DNA of 64,000 nucleotides from Salinimonas chungwhensis DSM 16280. GTDB lineage: Bacteria; Pseudomonadota; Gammaproteobacteria; Enterobacterales; Alteromonadaceae. The DNA is taken from contig NZ_KB899376.1 of NCBI RefSeq assembly GCF_000378185.1, positions 772,357 to 836,356 of the forward strand. Direction: 5' to 3'. This document shows, one piece after another, positions 16,086 to 27,500 of this stretch. Under the pieces are notes generated by a model. That model searched no databases and was not told the DNA's origin. It saw nothing but the letters and a program-made list of their open reading frames with translations. Each line of letters opens with the position of its first letter. The stretch's first letter is position 1. Both the position numbers and the translations under genes were made by a program.

Positions 16086-18500
16086 TCAAATGGGGGAACC
16101 CGGTGGTAGTGGCTTCACATCGAAAGCCAGAGGCCACTGCCCCGTTTTCCAGTACTGTTGCATATGTGAATGAAGTACACTGGCTTGCGCCAGCTTACTG
16201 TCTTTTTCCAACCAGCGGGTAAACGTCATTAGCGCGGTCTGGATGTCGACTTTGACCTCAGGTGCCAGTTCGTCCGATTCCAGTGTGCGGAAAATAGCAT
16301 TCAGGGACACCATCGCAAGCCGGTTGTTCAGCCCGTAGTCGGCCTGTTGCTCATACCAGTGCTGTTGCAGTACCCGGTTTACTATTGCATTGACACCCGG
16401 CAATCCCCGCGTCTGACTAGCTTGCCAGGACAGTCGGTTCAGTCTTGCCGGGTCGAGCAGCAACCCTAAACTGTAATCAGCAGCAGATTCGGCAGCCGAA
16501 ACCGGGTCCAGCGGTGTGCCCATGCGGCCTTTAAAATGTTCGCGGGTGATATCATCACCATAAGCGGTGGGCGTTATGAGCGACAACAAGTCGTCAGGCA
16601 GACGTAAAAACGAAGGCGATGAGGCATCAAGTAATGCCTTGATGGCTGATTTTTGTTGCTGGGCCGGAACTATCGACTGACCTTTTGGTTGGGCGTAATC
16701 CCCTTTTAGCTCATAAGTGTAATTAAGTCCCCCAATCTGTTTGGCTACTGCCACTAGCTGATAACGATGTAACAGATAAACCGGTACCAATTTGTCTTCC
16801 AGCGAAGACAGACTCTGTGAGCGCTCTAACGTTGCCAGCCCCAATTCACTAAGGGCTTTTTCTCGTAGTGCAATAATCTGACCGTAGGATTTTAATGCGT
16901 CATCGCCATTATCCCACATATGTCCACTGGCCGAAGCAGCAGACGGCGAGCGCGTATCAAAGTCACTTTTAAACGCCAGCGACTGCTCTCTGGCCAGCTC
17001 AATGATGTCTTTTAGCGCACTGGCTACATCGGCGTCTTTGCCAAAATCCTGATACCCGTAAGAGATGGCGTGTTTATCCCAGATACCTATGCCTTTGTCA
17101 TAAGCGTTCGAAAAGTCCATTTGATTATTTTTAACGGCAATTAATGGATGCGGATAATCCATTACCGATGCCCGCTCATTTTCGCTGGCAGCAAAATTAT
17201 GCGCCAGTCCTAGCGTATGCCCTACTTCGTGGGCAGATAACTGCTCGATACGATCCAGTGCCATTTTTTTCTGTGCATCTGTATTTGTTGTATCTTCACC
17301 AAAGGGACTGCTCAATGCCAGCGCTATCAGGTAATCCTGCCTGACTCGCAACGAACCCAGCGTAACATGGCCTTTAATAATTTCACCGGTTCGGGGATCC
17401 ACAATCGAGCTGCCGTAAGACCAGCCCCTGGTCGCCCGATGGACCCACTGAATAACATTATACCGCGCATCCATAGGGTCAGCACCCTCAGGCAGTGTTT
17501 TCACCTGAAACGCATTTTTATAGCCAATGGCTTCAAATGCCTGATTCCACCAACTGGCCCCTTCCATTAACGCGCCTTTGACAGGCTCAGGGACACCCGG
17601 GTCCAGATAATAGATAATGGGGGAAACAGGCTCGCTTGTCTCTGCCTGGGGATCTTTTTTATACAGCCGGTGACGAGTGATATATTTTTGTTCTATCGGT
17701 GCATCGATAGCCGCTGAATAATCGAAATGACTGGTTTTCCAGAACCCTGAATATGGGTGAAAGACGCGCGGCTGGTATTCATCGTCAGGGGCGGCAAGAA
17801 ATGAATGATGAAGGTGGACAGAGATACTTTCAGGTGCAGGTGTCACCTGTCTGACAAATCTACCCGGATCACTGCCGCCAAATGTGACGATAGATTCCAG
17901 TTCGGTGTTCATCTCAAAAGCCCGGGTTCGTTGCATGAAAACCGTGCTACGCGCCTTATCGATAGTATAGTTTCCTTGCCCGGTATCACTTAACCGCCCG
18001 GCAATACCATGAATATCGCTTAACAAAAAGTCGGTATAATCGATTAAAACGGTATCGCCCTGTTGCGCAACGACTTCAAAGCCAGCAATGATGGAATCGG
18101 CAAATGCCTCATCAACGCTTTGCTGCTCAGCCGGGTTATCAGCACTGGCGCGAAACCTGGTATTGAGCTGACGCAAAAAGACCTTGTTCCCATAACGCTC
18201 AAACTGGACTAACCGCGCGTCACCCAACTGGCCCCTGTCCAGCCCGATATCGTTAGAACCTATCCCATGGGGCAGTGCTGAGTGAAATAACATGGGTGTC
18301 GCCCAGCGGTTAATTTCCAGATATACCTTCGCAGCGTTTTTATCGTAATGAACCGGTATAAAGCCGGTTTGCCTCTGCATCGATTCGGTAAAAACTTCCA
18401 GATCAGTTTGTTTGGCTAAAACAGGGAGGCTCAGTAATAGGGTGATGACTACCAAAAGACTACGAGCAAGCATATAGATTCCTGAAAGCTGACGCGACAT
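16086..18500 (-). CDS. Exported zinc metalloprotease (metzincin type, DUF5117/EcxA-like)
   Basis: An 804-residue secreted protein with an N-terminal hydrophobic signal (LLVVITLLLSLPVLAK). The centre holds HEVGHTLGLAHN, the HExxHxxGxxH zinc site of metzincins, followed by SVMDYPHP, the Met-turn. The region before it (YYLDPGVPEPVKGALMEGA) and the long C-terminal helical domain match the DUF5117-DUF4953-type zinc-dependent proteases of marine bacteria. The ATG at 18500 has AAGGAT upstream; a second ATG at 18473 with AGGAAT is also possible and gives a shorter signal peptide. It is monocistronic and convergent with the moeB transcript. It is expected to degrade proteins in the periplasm or outside the cell. 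Confidence 0.88.
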   Translation of the reverse strand: MSRQLSGIYMLARSLLVVITLLLSLPVLAKQTDLEVFTESMQRQTGFIPVHYDKNAAKVYLEINRWATPMLFHSALPHGIGSNDIGLDRGQLGDARLVQFERYGNKVFLRQLNTRFRASADNPAEQQSVDEAFADSIIAGFEVVAQQGDTVLIDYTDFLLSDIHGIAGRLSDTGQGNYTIDKARSTVFMQRTRAFEMNTELESIVTFGGSDPGRFVRQVTPAPESISVHLHHSFLAAPDDEYQPRVFHPYSGFWKTSHFDYSAAIDAPIEQKYITRHRLYKKDPQAETSEPVSPIIYYLDPGVPEPVKGALMEGASWWNQAFEAIGYKNAFQVKTLPEGADPMDARYNVIQWVHRATRGWSYGSSIVDPRTGEIIKGHVTLGSLRVRQDYLIALALSSPFGEDTTNTDAQKKMALDRIEQLSAHEVGHTLGLAHNFAASENERASVMDYPHPLIAVKNNQMDFSNAYDKGIGIWDKHAISYGYQDFGKDADVASALKDIIELAREQSLAFKSDFDTRSPSAASASGHMWDNGDDALKSYGQIIALREKALSELGLATLERSQSLSSLEDKLVPVYLLHRYQLVAVAKQIGGLNYTYELKGDYAQPKGQSIVPAQQQKSAIKALLDASSPSFLRLPDDLLSLITPTAYGDDITREHFKGRMGTPLDPVSAAESAADYSLGLLLDPARLNRLSWQASQTRGLPGVNAIVNRVLQQHWYEQQADYGLNNRLAMVSLNAIFRTLESDELAPEVKVDIQTALMTFTRWLEKDSKLAQASVLHSHMQQYWKTGQWPLAFDVKPLPPGSPI

Positions 18501-19125
18501 AACTATCCTTTTTATTTTCCACAGGTTTATGCGGTTAACCGTGTCCTGTTGACGATTTTTTATTACCCTAGCGGAATTGTTAGTCAATTGTCCATGTTTT
18601 CATTACGCCGGCTGGCACACCGATATTACGCAAAACCGCTCGCCTTGATCTGCATCAACGTGTATCTGTCGTAAAGCGATTAGGCTAAACATACTGACTT
18701 TTCAGGCATGGTTATTTTGATGTTTTATTCTTGCCCTTCTTACTGTGAACAAACAACGTGCTGTCACTCGCCTGCTCTGAATCATGGGTCACCAACAGTT
18801 TTCTTACCGGCGCTATGCACCAAAAGTGCAGAGAATATACTTATTGCAGAAAAACCAGTTTTTGGCGCGTCAGTGACGCTGCATGAAAAATGCTTTTCAA
18901 ACCGTCTGACGAAGGTCTCAGCAAATGAGACCCTGGGCTGGCTAGCCCATGAGACATGTGAAAACCTGTTTTTGCGCGGTTTGCCAGCGTCGCCAAAGAC
19001 TTATTTTTCCTTCGACAACCTCGTCCTGCAGGCAACACAAACACTTTGCGTTGTGCGCTGCGAACATCTGCGGATGCCTGGCGCGCTGTTTTGCTTTTCT
19101 GCCATACCAATGAGCCCGCCAGAGG
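18501..19125. other. Gene-poor gap with adjacent hairpins
   Basis: No convincing gene lies between recD and the protease. Reading frames on both strands here lack domains and ribosome binding sites. Two neighbouring perfect hairpins lie at 18914-18932 (GGTCTCA, loop GCAAA, TGAGACC) and 18935-18948 (GGGCT, loop GGCT, AGCCC). The promoter of the protease gene should be within 18501-18650. Confidence 0.5.
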
Positions 19126-20988
19126 CTAAGTAGACGGCAGAGACTGCATCACAAAACGGAGGCCTGAGTGACGCTGGATGCGGTTTGCCACAACCTGCTC
19201 AAACTGACTTTTTGTGGTTACCAGCGTGCAACGTGTTTTAGCCCGGGTCAGGCCTGTATAAAGCAATTCACGAGTATTTAACGCATCCATATTGCTACTT
19301 AGTGGCGGTGGTATGATCATCATCACATGGTCAAACTCCGACCCCTGAGACTTATGCACTGTCATCGCGTAAACCGTTTCCACCGCAGGCAGGCGGCTCA
19401 GGCTTACACTGCGCAAACCCGTTTCTGTCTCAAACCAGGCCTTTAACTGGCGTGCTTCATCCGGCCAGATAATCCCCACATCACCGTTAAAAAGCCGCTG
19501 AGCATAATTATTTTCCGTTACCATTATCGGCCTGCCCTTATAATGTAAAGCCAGTTGGTTGGATAGCTTTATACCCAGCGCCTGCTGGATAGAAGCATTG
19601 AGTTGTTCTACACCGAACGGGCCCCGACGCGTCGGCGTCAGCCAACGACAGGCCTGCATTGCCGTCAGAGCCTGTTCAGGTGTGTTACTTTTATTTATGC
19701 TACCAAAGCTGCGGCGGGCCAGGCTGGCCAGTTGCTGCTCAAACAAAACCGGCAGGAGTTGGACAACACCTTCATTATTAAACACCTCATCCAGTCGGTT
19801 TTCACTGATCGGGTCTATCACCGCCCACGCAGTCTCAGCGTCGTTGCTACGAACACCTTTCGCCACTTCGGCCAGATCACCGGCAAAGCGACGACTTGTC
19901 TGCAGTGTTTTGACATAATCACGGGCCCCATCTTCAACGTCCGGCACTGGTAACTGTGGGCACAGTGTTGTCAGATGCCTGAAAAGTCGTGGGCTGATGT
20001 GTTCACAACTACTGTCATCAATAAGTGCTTCTAATACATTACCGGATTCGACTGCGGGAAGCTGATCAGCATCGCCGACCAGAATTAATGAAGCTGTTTC
20101 AGGCAAGGCGCGCAAAACCCGGGCCATCAAAGCCACATCAATCATGGATGCTTCATCAATGATAAGAACGTCACAGCGCAGCTGATTTGCGCTGCCTCGG
20201 CGGACTTGCACACCATAGCGGGAAATTCCCAGTAACCGGTGCAAAGTGACTGCATCGGTAGATATCGCATCTGCAAGCTGCACAGGCAAGTCAGCCCGCA
20301 GCTGGTTAAGGGCCGCTGAGACAGACTCATTCATGCGCTGCGCAGCTTTTCCTGTCGGGGCAGCTAACTGTATGGTTAAGCCACAATTACTGGCACACTG
20401 CAGGGCCAGCAGCAATCGGGTTACGGTATACGTTTTCCCCGTTCCCGGCCCACCATTGATAATAGTAAAACGTTGCAGCAATGCAGCCGCTGTGGCTATC
20501 TGCTGCCAGTCTTGTTCGCTGGCCGCCGACGGCGGAAATAAAACCGGCCAGATTCGACTCAGCTGCGCGTACTGCTTTTCATTAAGCAACACAGGCGAAA
20601 TTCTGGCTTTTAAGGCAGACGCGATTTCGCTCTCAAACTGCCAGTAGCGAAGAGTATACAAGCGCGGCGAAAACCACCGCATCGCCTCATGGTAGGCACA
20701 ATGTTGCAGGCCATTTTCAATACATGCTGCCAATGTATCAGCATCAGTAAACTGCCAGCCGGGTAATGCCTCTTCACTGTCATGAAAAAGATGTTTATTT
20801 GCCAATATGCTGATATCTAGACAAGTGTGACCCTGGCGCTGATGCCAGGATAAAGCCACTAGTATCATAAACCATTCACAGCGATCTGGTTCTTCCAGGT
20901 CGGCGCTAAACTGAGACGCAAAATATCCATCAATCAAGGCGACGCCAGCCAGTTTTTCGAAAATTTCTTTGTACACTATTTGCTGCAT
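19126..20988 (-). CDS. recD: Exodeoxyribonuclease V alpha subunit RecD
   Basis: The 5'-3' helicase subunit of RecBCD, 620 residues. Walker A is GGPGTGKT (179-186), Walker B DVLIIDEASMID, and helicase motifs VGDADQLPAVESG, YAMTVHKSQGSEFDHVM and ELLYTGLTRAK follow in order. The enzyme unwinds and degrades DNA ends and loads RecA at Chi sites during double-strand break repair. Its ATG overlaps the recB stop codon by 1 nt, so translation is coupled. It is the last gene of recC-recB-recD; no clear terminator is visible after it. Confidence 0.96.
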   Translation of the reverse strand: MQQIVYKEIFEKLAGVALIDGYFASQFSADLEEPDRCEWFMILVALSWHQRQGHTCLDISILANKHLFHDSEEALPGWQFTDADTLAACIENGLQHCAYHEAMRWFSPRLYTLRYWQFESEIASALKARISPVLLNEKQYAQLSRIWPVLFPPSAASEQDWQQIATAAALLQRFTIINGGPGTGKTYTVTRLLLALQCASNCGLTIQLAAPTGKAAQRMNESVSAALNQLRADLPVQLADAISTDAVTLHRLLGISRYGVQVRRGSANQLRCDVLIIDEASMIDVALMARVLRALPETASLILVGDADQLPAVESGNVLEALIDDSSCEHISPRLFRHLTTLCPQLPVPDVEDGARDYVKTLQTSRRFAGDLAEVAKGVRSNDAETAWAVIDPISENRLDEVFNNEGVVQLLPVLFEQQLASLARRSFGSINKSNTPEQALTAMQACRWLTPTRRGPFGVEQLNASIQQALGIKLSNQLALHYKGRPIMVTENNYAQRLFNGDVGIIWPDEARQLKAWFETETGLRSVSLSRLPAVETVYAMTVHKSQGSEFDHVMMIIPPPLSSNMDALNTRELLYTGLTRAKTRCTLVTTKSQFEQVVANRIQRHSGLRFVMQSLPST

Positions 20989-23900
20989 CAGTCCGCCTTC
21001 TCCCTGACTGGTTTGACAACGCTCTGACTTGCGAAAATTGCATCCAACGCGGTCAGGTTTGACGGTGACAACCGGGTGAAGTAGACGCCTTGTTGCGCCA
21101 GATTATCCGGATGCATACCCCGAAGATAAAGATAGTAAACACCGCCAAAGTGCGTCTGCGGGGTGTATCCAGGCAAGTGATTTTGCAGATAGCGGTGCAG
21201 CGCTACACTGTAAATCAAATACTGCAAATCATATAAATGCTGTTGATTATTAAACCGCAGTGCTTCGGGTAAATAATGCTGATAATTTTCGCCCAGGTAG
21301 GTGGACTTATAATCAGCCACAAAATAGCGGCCATCATGCTCAAAGATTAGATCAATGAAACCATGCATCATGCCTTCTAACTGGTGGGTGTCAAAGGCTG
21401 GAAAAAATTGAGCATTGTGGTCCTGTTCTTTTCGATAATCAGCCAGAAATTGATTCAACGCCTGTTGGCTCACGCCGCTCATGGGAAAATAAAACTCAGC
21501 CTCCCGCAGTGTCGCGCAACGCGTCAGGCTGGCTAAGGACAAGCCGTCATCATTCAGTGGGGTCAAAAGCACTTCATCCAGCCATGCGTAAAGTGCTTCG
21601 CTTTGAGGCGTATCCAGACCGAACAGCTGCACCATCTGCGTCACCGAATTATGCGTTTTGTCATGCCAGTCGGGCTGTTCAAAATCAATAAGTTCGAGAA
21701 TGTCGTGCAGCAGGTTACCTGCCGCAGCGCCCTTTTGGAAACTAAAGCGCATCGCCTGACTGGTGGGCGGTGCAGTAGTATTCTCTGACCATTCCAGTTC
21801 TCGTCGCTGCTGGTTTACCACACGGTCTTTTCGCGCCATGGCAGAAAATGAATAGAGCCGCCATGCTTCACTGGCTTTTCCGGTAAAGGTATCTACAGAC
21901 AGTGCAGGCAACGCCTGGCTGGTGTTTGCTGCATATTTATTATTATCGGCAGCTGCAACGTCTATGTAACATGTATCCGTGTCGGCTTCGTTAGCAACAT
22001 CGTTGACTGCCTGCTGCCAGGTGCCATTTTCATCAAGGCCCACGGCACGGGCTAACGGGGATTTGTGATGATTATCAAATGGTGCGATACCCAGGTAGCA
22101 GCGATGGGCAGCACGGGTAATAGCCACATACAATAACCGCATTGCTTCGGCATCAGCTTCTTCAGTGACCCGCTTTGTGGCCTGCTCAGTGGCGCCGAAT
22201 TGCAGAGTCAGCGCCTGCGTCTGGTCATCGTAATAACGAAAGAGCTGAACCGGTCGGTTACCGACTTTTACCGGGTCCCGGTAGTCACTGGCAAAAGGAA
22301 TAAATACCACCGGGTATTCGAGCCCTTTGGCCCCATGTTGGGTAATTAGCTGAATAAGGTGTGCATCACTTTCCAGCCGCTGAATGTGTTCATCAGCAAA
22401 CGCCGGCTCGCTTATCTGTCGGTGAAGCCAGATAAGCAACTGTTCCGGTTGGGCCCGGGTTGCCGCTTCACGCTCCAGAACTTCAGCCAGGTGAAGGTAG
22501 TTAGTCAGTTTACGTTCAAGATCGTCACCGTTTGCGTGAAAACTATCTTCTAGCAAAAACAGGATCAACGTCATGCAGCCGCGTTGTTGCCACATTCTGC
22601 GAAGCAGGCTGACCTTGTCCATCACCGTTTCCCAAAGCTGGTCATTTTCATGATACAGCAAATCCACCAATGTCTGATGGGACAGGCCAAACAAGGGGCT
22701 GCTAAGGGCTGCGCATAACCGGCTGTGATCACCAGGATGCCAGATTCCATCAAGTACCCGATAAAGATCCTGCGCTTCACTGGCGGCAAACAGATTTTCA
22801 CGGTTACTTAGAAATACAGATGCCAGCCCCGCTTTTTTAAGCGCGTTTTGAACAACACTGGCTTCATGATTACTTCTGACTAACACAGCGATATCCTGTG
22901 GCGCAAGCGCGTCGTTTCCTAATGTGGCCTCGTCCAGCAGTCGCACAATCTCCTGAGCGATCCAGTTGGCAAGCTGTTGTTGCAATACACCTTTAGCTGG
23001 TGGGTCATCCTGATCATCACGATCAAGTATTGCATAGGTAAGGGGCGCCCTGTCGGTGGCCGGATCGGCCAATAGCATGCTGTTTGCTTTTGCGTAAGGT
23101 GAGGCTTTGACCGGCTCATAGTGGATACCGAAGCCAAACACAGGCGCTGCCGTTTTGGTTAAAGGTGCACCATAAAAAAGCCGGTTATAGCTATTTACCA
23201 TTCCCGCCACAGAGCGATAGTTAGTGTCCATCATCCAGCGGTAGTCTGCGCTTTTACCGGCTTCCAGGTAAGTAAAAATATCACCGCCACGAAACCCGTA
23301 TATTGCCTGCTTGGGATCACCTATCATCAAAAGTATTTCATTGTCACTGCCGGGTATATAAACATTGGAAAGAATTTGATACTGACTGGCATCAGTATCC
23401 TGAAACTCATCTATGAGCGCAGCGGGAAATTTTTTTCTGAGTGCCCGGGCAAGGTCCGTATCAGGCTTATCAACCTGCTCAGCCAGTATGCTTATCAGAT
23501 CATCAAAATCCACAATACCCTGCTGGGCTTTTTGCCGGGCGACATGTGCCCGAATAAAACTGAAAGCTTGTGCCGCTACTACAAGGGAGGGCGCCAGTTC
23601 GCGCTGACTGGTTTGCTGCTTTGTCACTGACTCGATTTTCGATTTTACGGTTGCACTTAACTCTTTTAAAGGCGCCAGCAGGGTTTTTACCTCATCTTTG
23701 CCCCGCATCCGGTTGCCATGGGTAAATTTTCCTAACTCGGCGGGCGCCAGCGTTAATTTTGCGTCCGTTAGCCACTTTATAATTTCAGCATATTGCTGTT
23801 CCCGCAGCGCAACATCTTTATCGTTATCGATTAATGCTTGGGCAAGCATCGAATAGTGGCTACTAAGTTCACTCAGCACATCTGCAAAAGCAGGCGCGAG

Positions 23901-24584
23901 TGACTTTTCATGCTCTTTTAAGGCAGCTGCGGTGGCGTCTTCAATCTGCTGTTCTGTGACAACAGTCGGAACCAGGCCACTGCGGATGGAGCGCTCAAAC
24001 GTAGCCAGAAATTGGGTGGGAATATGCCAACCTGCCGCAGCTAATAACCTGTATGCCTCAGGCGCATCTGATTGTCTGCGGATCCAGTCGCGTGTGGCCT
24101 GCAGATACAGCTCTCGGGTGTCTGTTTGCAGCACCAGTTTCATTGCCGCGCCACCCGAGAAAGCCAGCTCGCCCAGGATTCGGTTGCAAAAACCATGAAT
24201 GGTATATACCGAGGCATCGTCAAGCTCAAGTAGCGCGGCTTGTAAAACGTGTTCGGCCTCTTCACCAGGATGATGGTCATACAGACGACTAAAGACCGGA
24301 TCCTCAGTTACAGGCTGATCGGTTCGTTTCGCCTGCCAGTATTGTAGTGCCTGATCGAGCGTTTGAGCAATGCGGCCCCGAATTTCTTCTGTTGCGGCAT
24401 TGGTAAATGTCATTACCAGGATTTGTTGTACATTAAGCTTCTTTTCCAGCAAAAGCCGTAGATAAAGCCGGGTGATATTAAAGGTTTTGCCGGTACCGGC
24501 ACTGGCTTCGATGAGATGGCGGCCCTGTAACGGCAAAGTCACTACATCCAGCGGCTGGCTGCGATTGGGGTCCGTTTCGCTCAT
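20988..24584 (-). CDS. recB: Exodeoxyribonuclease V beta subunit RecB
   Basis: A 1198-residue helicase-nuclease. Walker A is EASAGTGKT (26-34), QILVMTFTNAATEE follows, and the DEFQDTDASQYQIL motif (Walker B region) and LLMIGDPKQAIYGFRGGDIF motif are intact. The C-terminal nuclease domain carries GFIDLIFEHDG and FVADYKSTYLG, the D-x-K active site. Length is normal for RecB. It unwinds 3'-5' and cuts DNA until Chi recognition. It overlaps recC by 4 nt. Confidence 0.97.
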   Translation of the reverse strand: MSETDPNRSQPLDVVTLPLQGRHLIEASAGTGKTFNITRLYLRLLLEKKLNVQQILVMTFTNAATEEIRGRIAQTLDQALQYWQAKRTDQPVTEDPVFSRLYDHHPGEEAEHVLQAALLELDDASVYTIHGFCNRILGELAFSGGAAMKLVLQTDTRELYLQATRDWIRRQSDAPEAYRLLAAAGWHIPTQFLATFERSIRSGLVPTVVTEQQIEDATAAALKEHEKSLAPAFADVLSELSSHYSMLAQALIDNDKDVALREQQYAEIIKWLTDAKLTLAPAELGKFTHGNRMRGKDEVKTLLAPLKELSATVKSKIESVTKQQTSQRELAPSLVVAAQAFSFIRAHVARQKAQQGIVDFDDLISILAEQVDKPDTDLARALRKKFPAALIDEFQDTDASQYQILSNVYIPGSDNEILLMIGDPKQAIYGFRGGDIFTYLEAGKSADYRWMMDTNYRSVAGMVNSYNRLFYGAPLTKTAAPVFGFGIHYEPVKASPYAKANSMLLADPATDRAPLTYAILDRDDQDDPPAKGVLQQQLANWIAQEIVRLLDEATLGNDALAPQDIAVLVRSNHEASVVQNALKKAGLASVFLSNRENLFAASEAQDLYRVLDGIWHPGDHSRLCAALSSPLFGLSHQTLVDLLYHENDQLWETVMDKVSLLRRMWQQRGCMTLILFLLEDSFHANGDDLERKLTNYLHLAEVLEREAATRAQPEQLLIWLHRQISEPAFADEHIQRLESDAHLIQLITQHGAKGLEYPVVFIPFASDYRDPVKVGNRPVQLFRYYDDQTQALTLQFGATEQATKRVTEEADAEAMRLLYVAITRAAHRCYLGIAPFDNHHKSPLARAVGLDENGTWQQAVNDVANEADTDTCYIDVAAADNNKYAANTSQALPALSVDTFTGKASEAWRLYSFSAMARKDRVVNQQRRELEWSENTTAPPTSQAMRFSFQKGAAAGNLLHDILELIDFEQPDWHDKTHNSVTQMVQLFGLDTPQSEALYAWLDEVLLTPLNDDGLSLASLTRCATLREAEFYFPMSGVSQQALNQFLADYRKEQDHNAQFFPAFDTHQLEGMMHGFIDLIFEHDGRYFVADYKSTYLGENYQHYLPEALRFNNQQHLYDLQYLIYSVALHRYLQNHLPGYTPQTHFGGVYYLYLRGMHPDNLAQQGVYFTRLSPSNLTALDAIFASQSVVKPVREKAD

Positions 24585-27500
24585 ACTTTCTTCTCTTTAT
24601 AATTATTGTGCATGGGGCGGAAAAGCGTTTCCATTTGCTCAAGGGGCAGATCTGCCAACTCTATACCTGCGGGATAGAACCAGCGCGCATACGCATCATC
24701 TTTAATGCCCGGAGCAGCCACACTGCCCTGCCACAGTTTCTGCCACTCAAACCGCGCATCGCTATCCTGCGCCCACTCCTTGAGTGTCACTGTTTTGGCT
24801 TTTTTAATCATGGTGATAGCCACATCGGCATAACAAGGTACCGGCGCCTGATTTATCTGTTGAAAGATATCTGCATACATATTAAGCAGGTCTTTGGCGG
24901 CATCGGGTTCTAACGGGCTCAATATCGCCTTTCTGGGGACAGGTTGCCCCCCCGGCCAGGTCAGAAAACAAACTTCAAGAGGTAGCACGACACCGGCTGC
25001 GTTGAAAATCAACAGGCTTAGAAACTGCTCAAGCTTACGTTTGGTATTCTGACTGCCGCAGTGCCACTGCATCAGTTTGTTATCAGTTACCTGAGCCGTG
25101 GTAGCAATATCACCAGCCGAGGATGAAAATTGCATTTCCTGCAACTTACCAGATGGCCAGTCTATCGCTTCTGTCAGCAGTTGCGTGCCAGCAAGATAAT
25201 TATCCAGTAATGTATCGGTAAGAGGTGTAGCGGGTAGCTCACCGCTGCGTCTGGCAGCATCAAGCAGCGGTTCTGTCGATGCCTGTTCCAGGCTTTGTCC
25301 GACCAGAGAATGAAGCATCTGGTAACGGGTCAGCGCACTTTCACCAAAAGGCTCGGCGTCATTTAATACCGGCGCCTCGCTATCAAGATAAAGCCCCAGT
25401 TGCTGACTGGCGAAATAGCGTAACGGCTGACATAAACAGCGGGCCAGCCCGGCCGCATCAAGCTGCTCCGGCACCCTGGCTGCGTCCAGCGGTTGGATTG
25501 GCTCAACTTTTTGGCCAGTATCACCGACAATAGCCTGCGCCAGACGCAACCAGCCCTGCTCAAATCCTGGCCGGCTGCGGTTAAATGCAGAAACGCTAAA
25601 TGGATGTAAAGATAATCGCTTAATATGATGTTGGTCGAAGTTATATCCGGCAGTGAGCATCCTTAATAACTCCTGCAAGACAAGGCTGGGTTGGCGCTCA
25701 CTGTTATCCTGCGCACTATTCGCCTGATAACTCAGATACAGATGTGAACGCGCTGAAATAATGGCTTCCAGAAACAGGTAACGATCCTCCAGACGACGGG
25801 AACGATCTCCTCGCTGACGTGGCATATCAGCCATCAAATCGATACTCACCGGGGTTGCCTGGCGCGGAAAATCGCCATCGTTGAGGCCCAGAATACAAAC
25901 TACCCGAAAAGGAATACTGCGCATAGGCAGCATAGAACAGAATGTGACCTGCCCGGTTAAAAAGTGATTGCCGGCATCCGGTGAAGAAAAGCGGCGAATA
26001 AGAATATCTCTGATCTGTCTTAGGGACAGCATGCCTGTGTAGCCAGCTTCAGCGCAGTGGGCTGCAAGATCAGACGTTGCCTTACCGATACTCTCCCAGC
26101 TGTCGATCTGGTCAGCCGATGGGGTAAAACAGGCTTGCCTGAGCTCGGTAAGAAAAGTGTGCCATTGCTCAGCGCTTCGGTATGTTGTCATGTGCCGGGC
26201 AAAATGCCGGAGCCGTTCAATCAGGGCAATAAGTTTGCCCAGCACAATACTCTGCTGACCTTCCACGTGAGGTACACTAAGCATATCTGCGGTCAATTGT
26301 GCTTCATCGTTGAGTGCCATACCAACCAATAGCCGCTCCAGTCCCCAGTACCAACTGAACATAGACTGCGTGGCCGCATTTTCTGTAACCTGTTTTTTGT
26401 GTTCGGCATCCACACCCCAGTGAACATGCGCTTGTTCCAGCCAGAACTGCATTAAATCCAGGTCATCAGGATGCATATCAAACTTTGTTCTAATCGCATC
26501 AAGGCGCAAATAATCCATGATTTTGGTCACTTCAAACCGGCTGTCTGGCAGACTTAACAGGCTGATAAAAGCTGCTATAAGCGGATCGGCATCCAGCGGA
26601 GAACGGTCGGCAATGGAGCAAACAATACGCGGCGGGGTCTGCCGTTGCGGCGACGCCGTTCCTACCCGATGAAAAACCGCATCAATTAACGGTGCATAAT
26701 CTTCAATCGCCGGGCACATAACCACAACATCCGACGGTGTGATAGACGGATCCTGTTGCATCAGGTACAACAGATTATCATGTAATCCCTGTACCTCACG
26801 AAGCGCGCTATGAGCACTTACCACCAGCACGCTGTCGTCCGATTCAGCAGCTGCAAAGCTACCGTCGGGAGACTGACCATGCAAAATGTCCTGATGAATC
26901 TGATGCAGCAAATTCGTTGTTTGTCCCTGCTCCTGCGGCGGATCGGTATCAAACGCGCTGACTTCAAATGTTTCTAAATCTGTAAGCAAATTAAACAGGT
27001 CGCGACCCTGCTGACCCAAGTTACCCAGTAAAGGGTTATCCAGCGTATTATCCCGCCACTGCGCAATGCCCTGCTCCCGCAGTATTCGGGCGCGCTCGCG
27101 ATCACTTTTTGCCTCACCCCAGTAACTTACTGACGGGTTTAGATGAAAAATATGAATATCGGTATGATGAGCCAGCGCATCAAAAAATTGCACCAGCTGA
27201 GGTGCCATCGTATTGATAGCGAACACGATAACTCTTGGTGGCAGATTATCACAGCCCTTTGAATGCAGTGCTTCAACGGCCTCCTGGTGGAGTCTGGCCG
27301 GGTGCATTGGCGTTTCTGCAACCAACATCCGCCATATTTCCGCCTGCCACCTCTCTTCCTCACTGTCCTGACAGTTAGTCTCCCCTGCTTCCCAGTTAAA
27401 CAGCCATTGGGGCCGGTAAAGTTGATACTGTTCGAGTACATCCGCCAGGGCGACTGCAAACTGCAACCGTCGGGCGCCCTGCTCCTCTACTGACTCTACG

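Noticed and set aside
18708..19133. Plus-strand 141-residue frame and an overlapping minus-strand 89-residue frame in the recD-protease gap
   Set aside because: Unusual composition, no ribosome binding site and no recognisable domain; both overlap hairpins.
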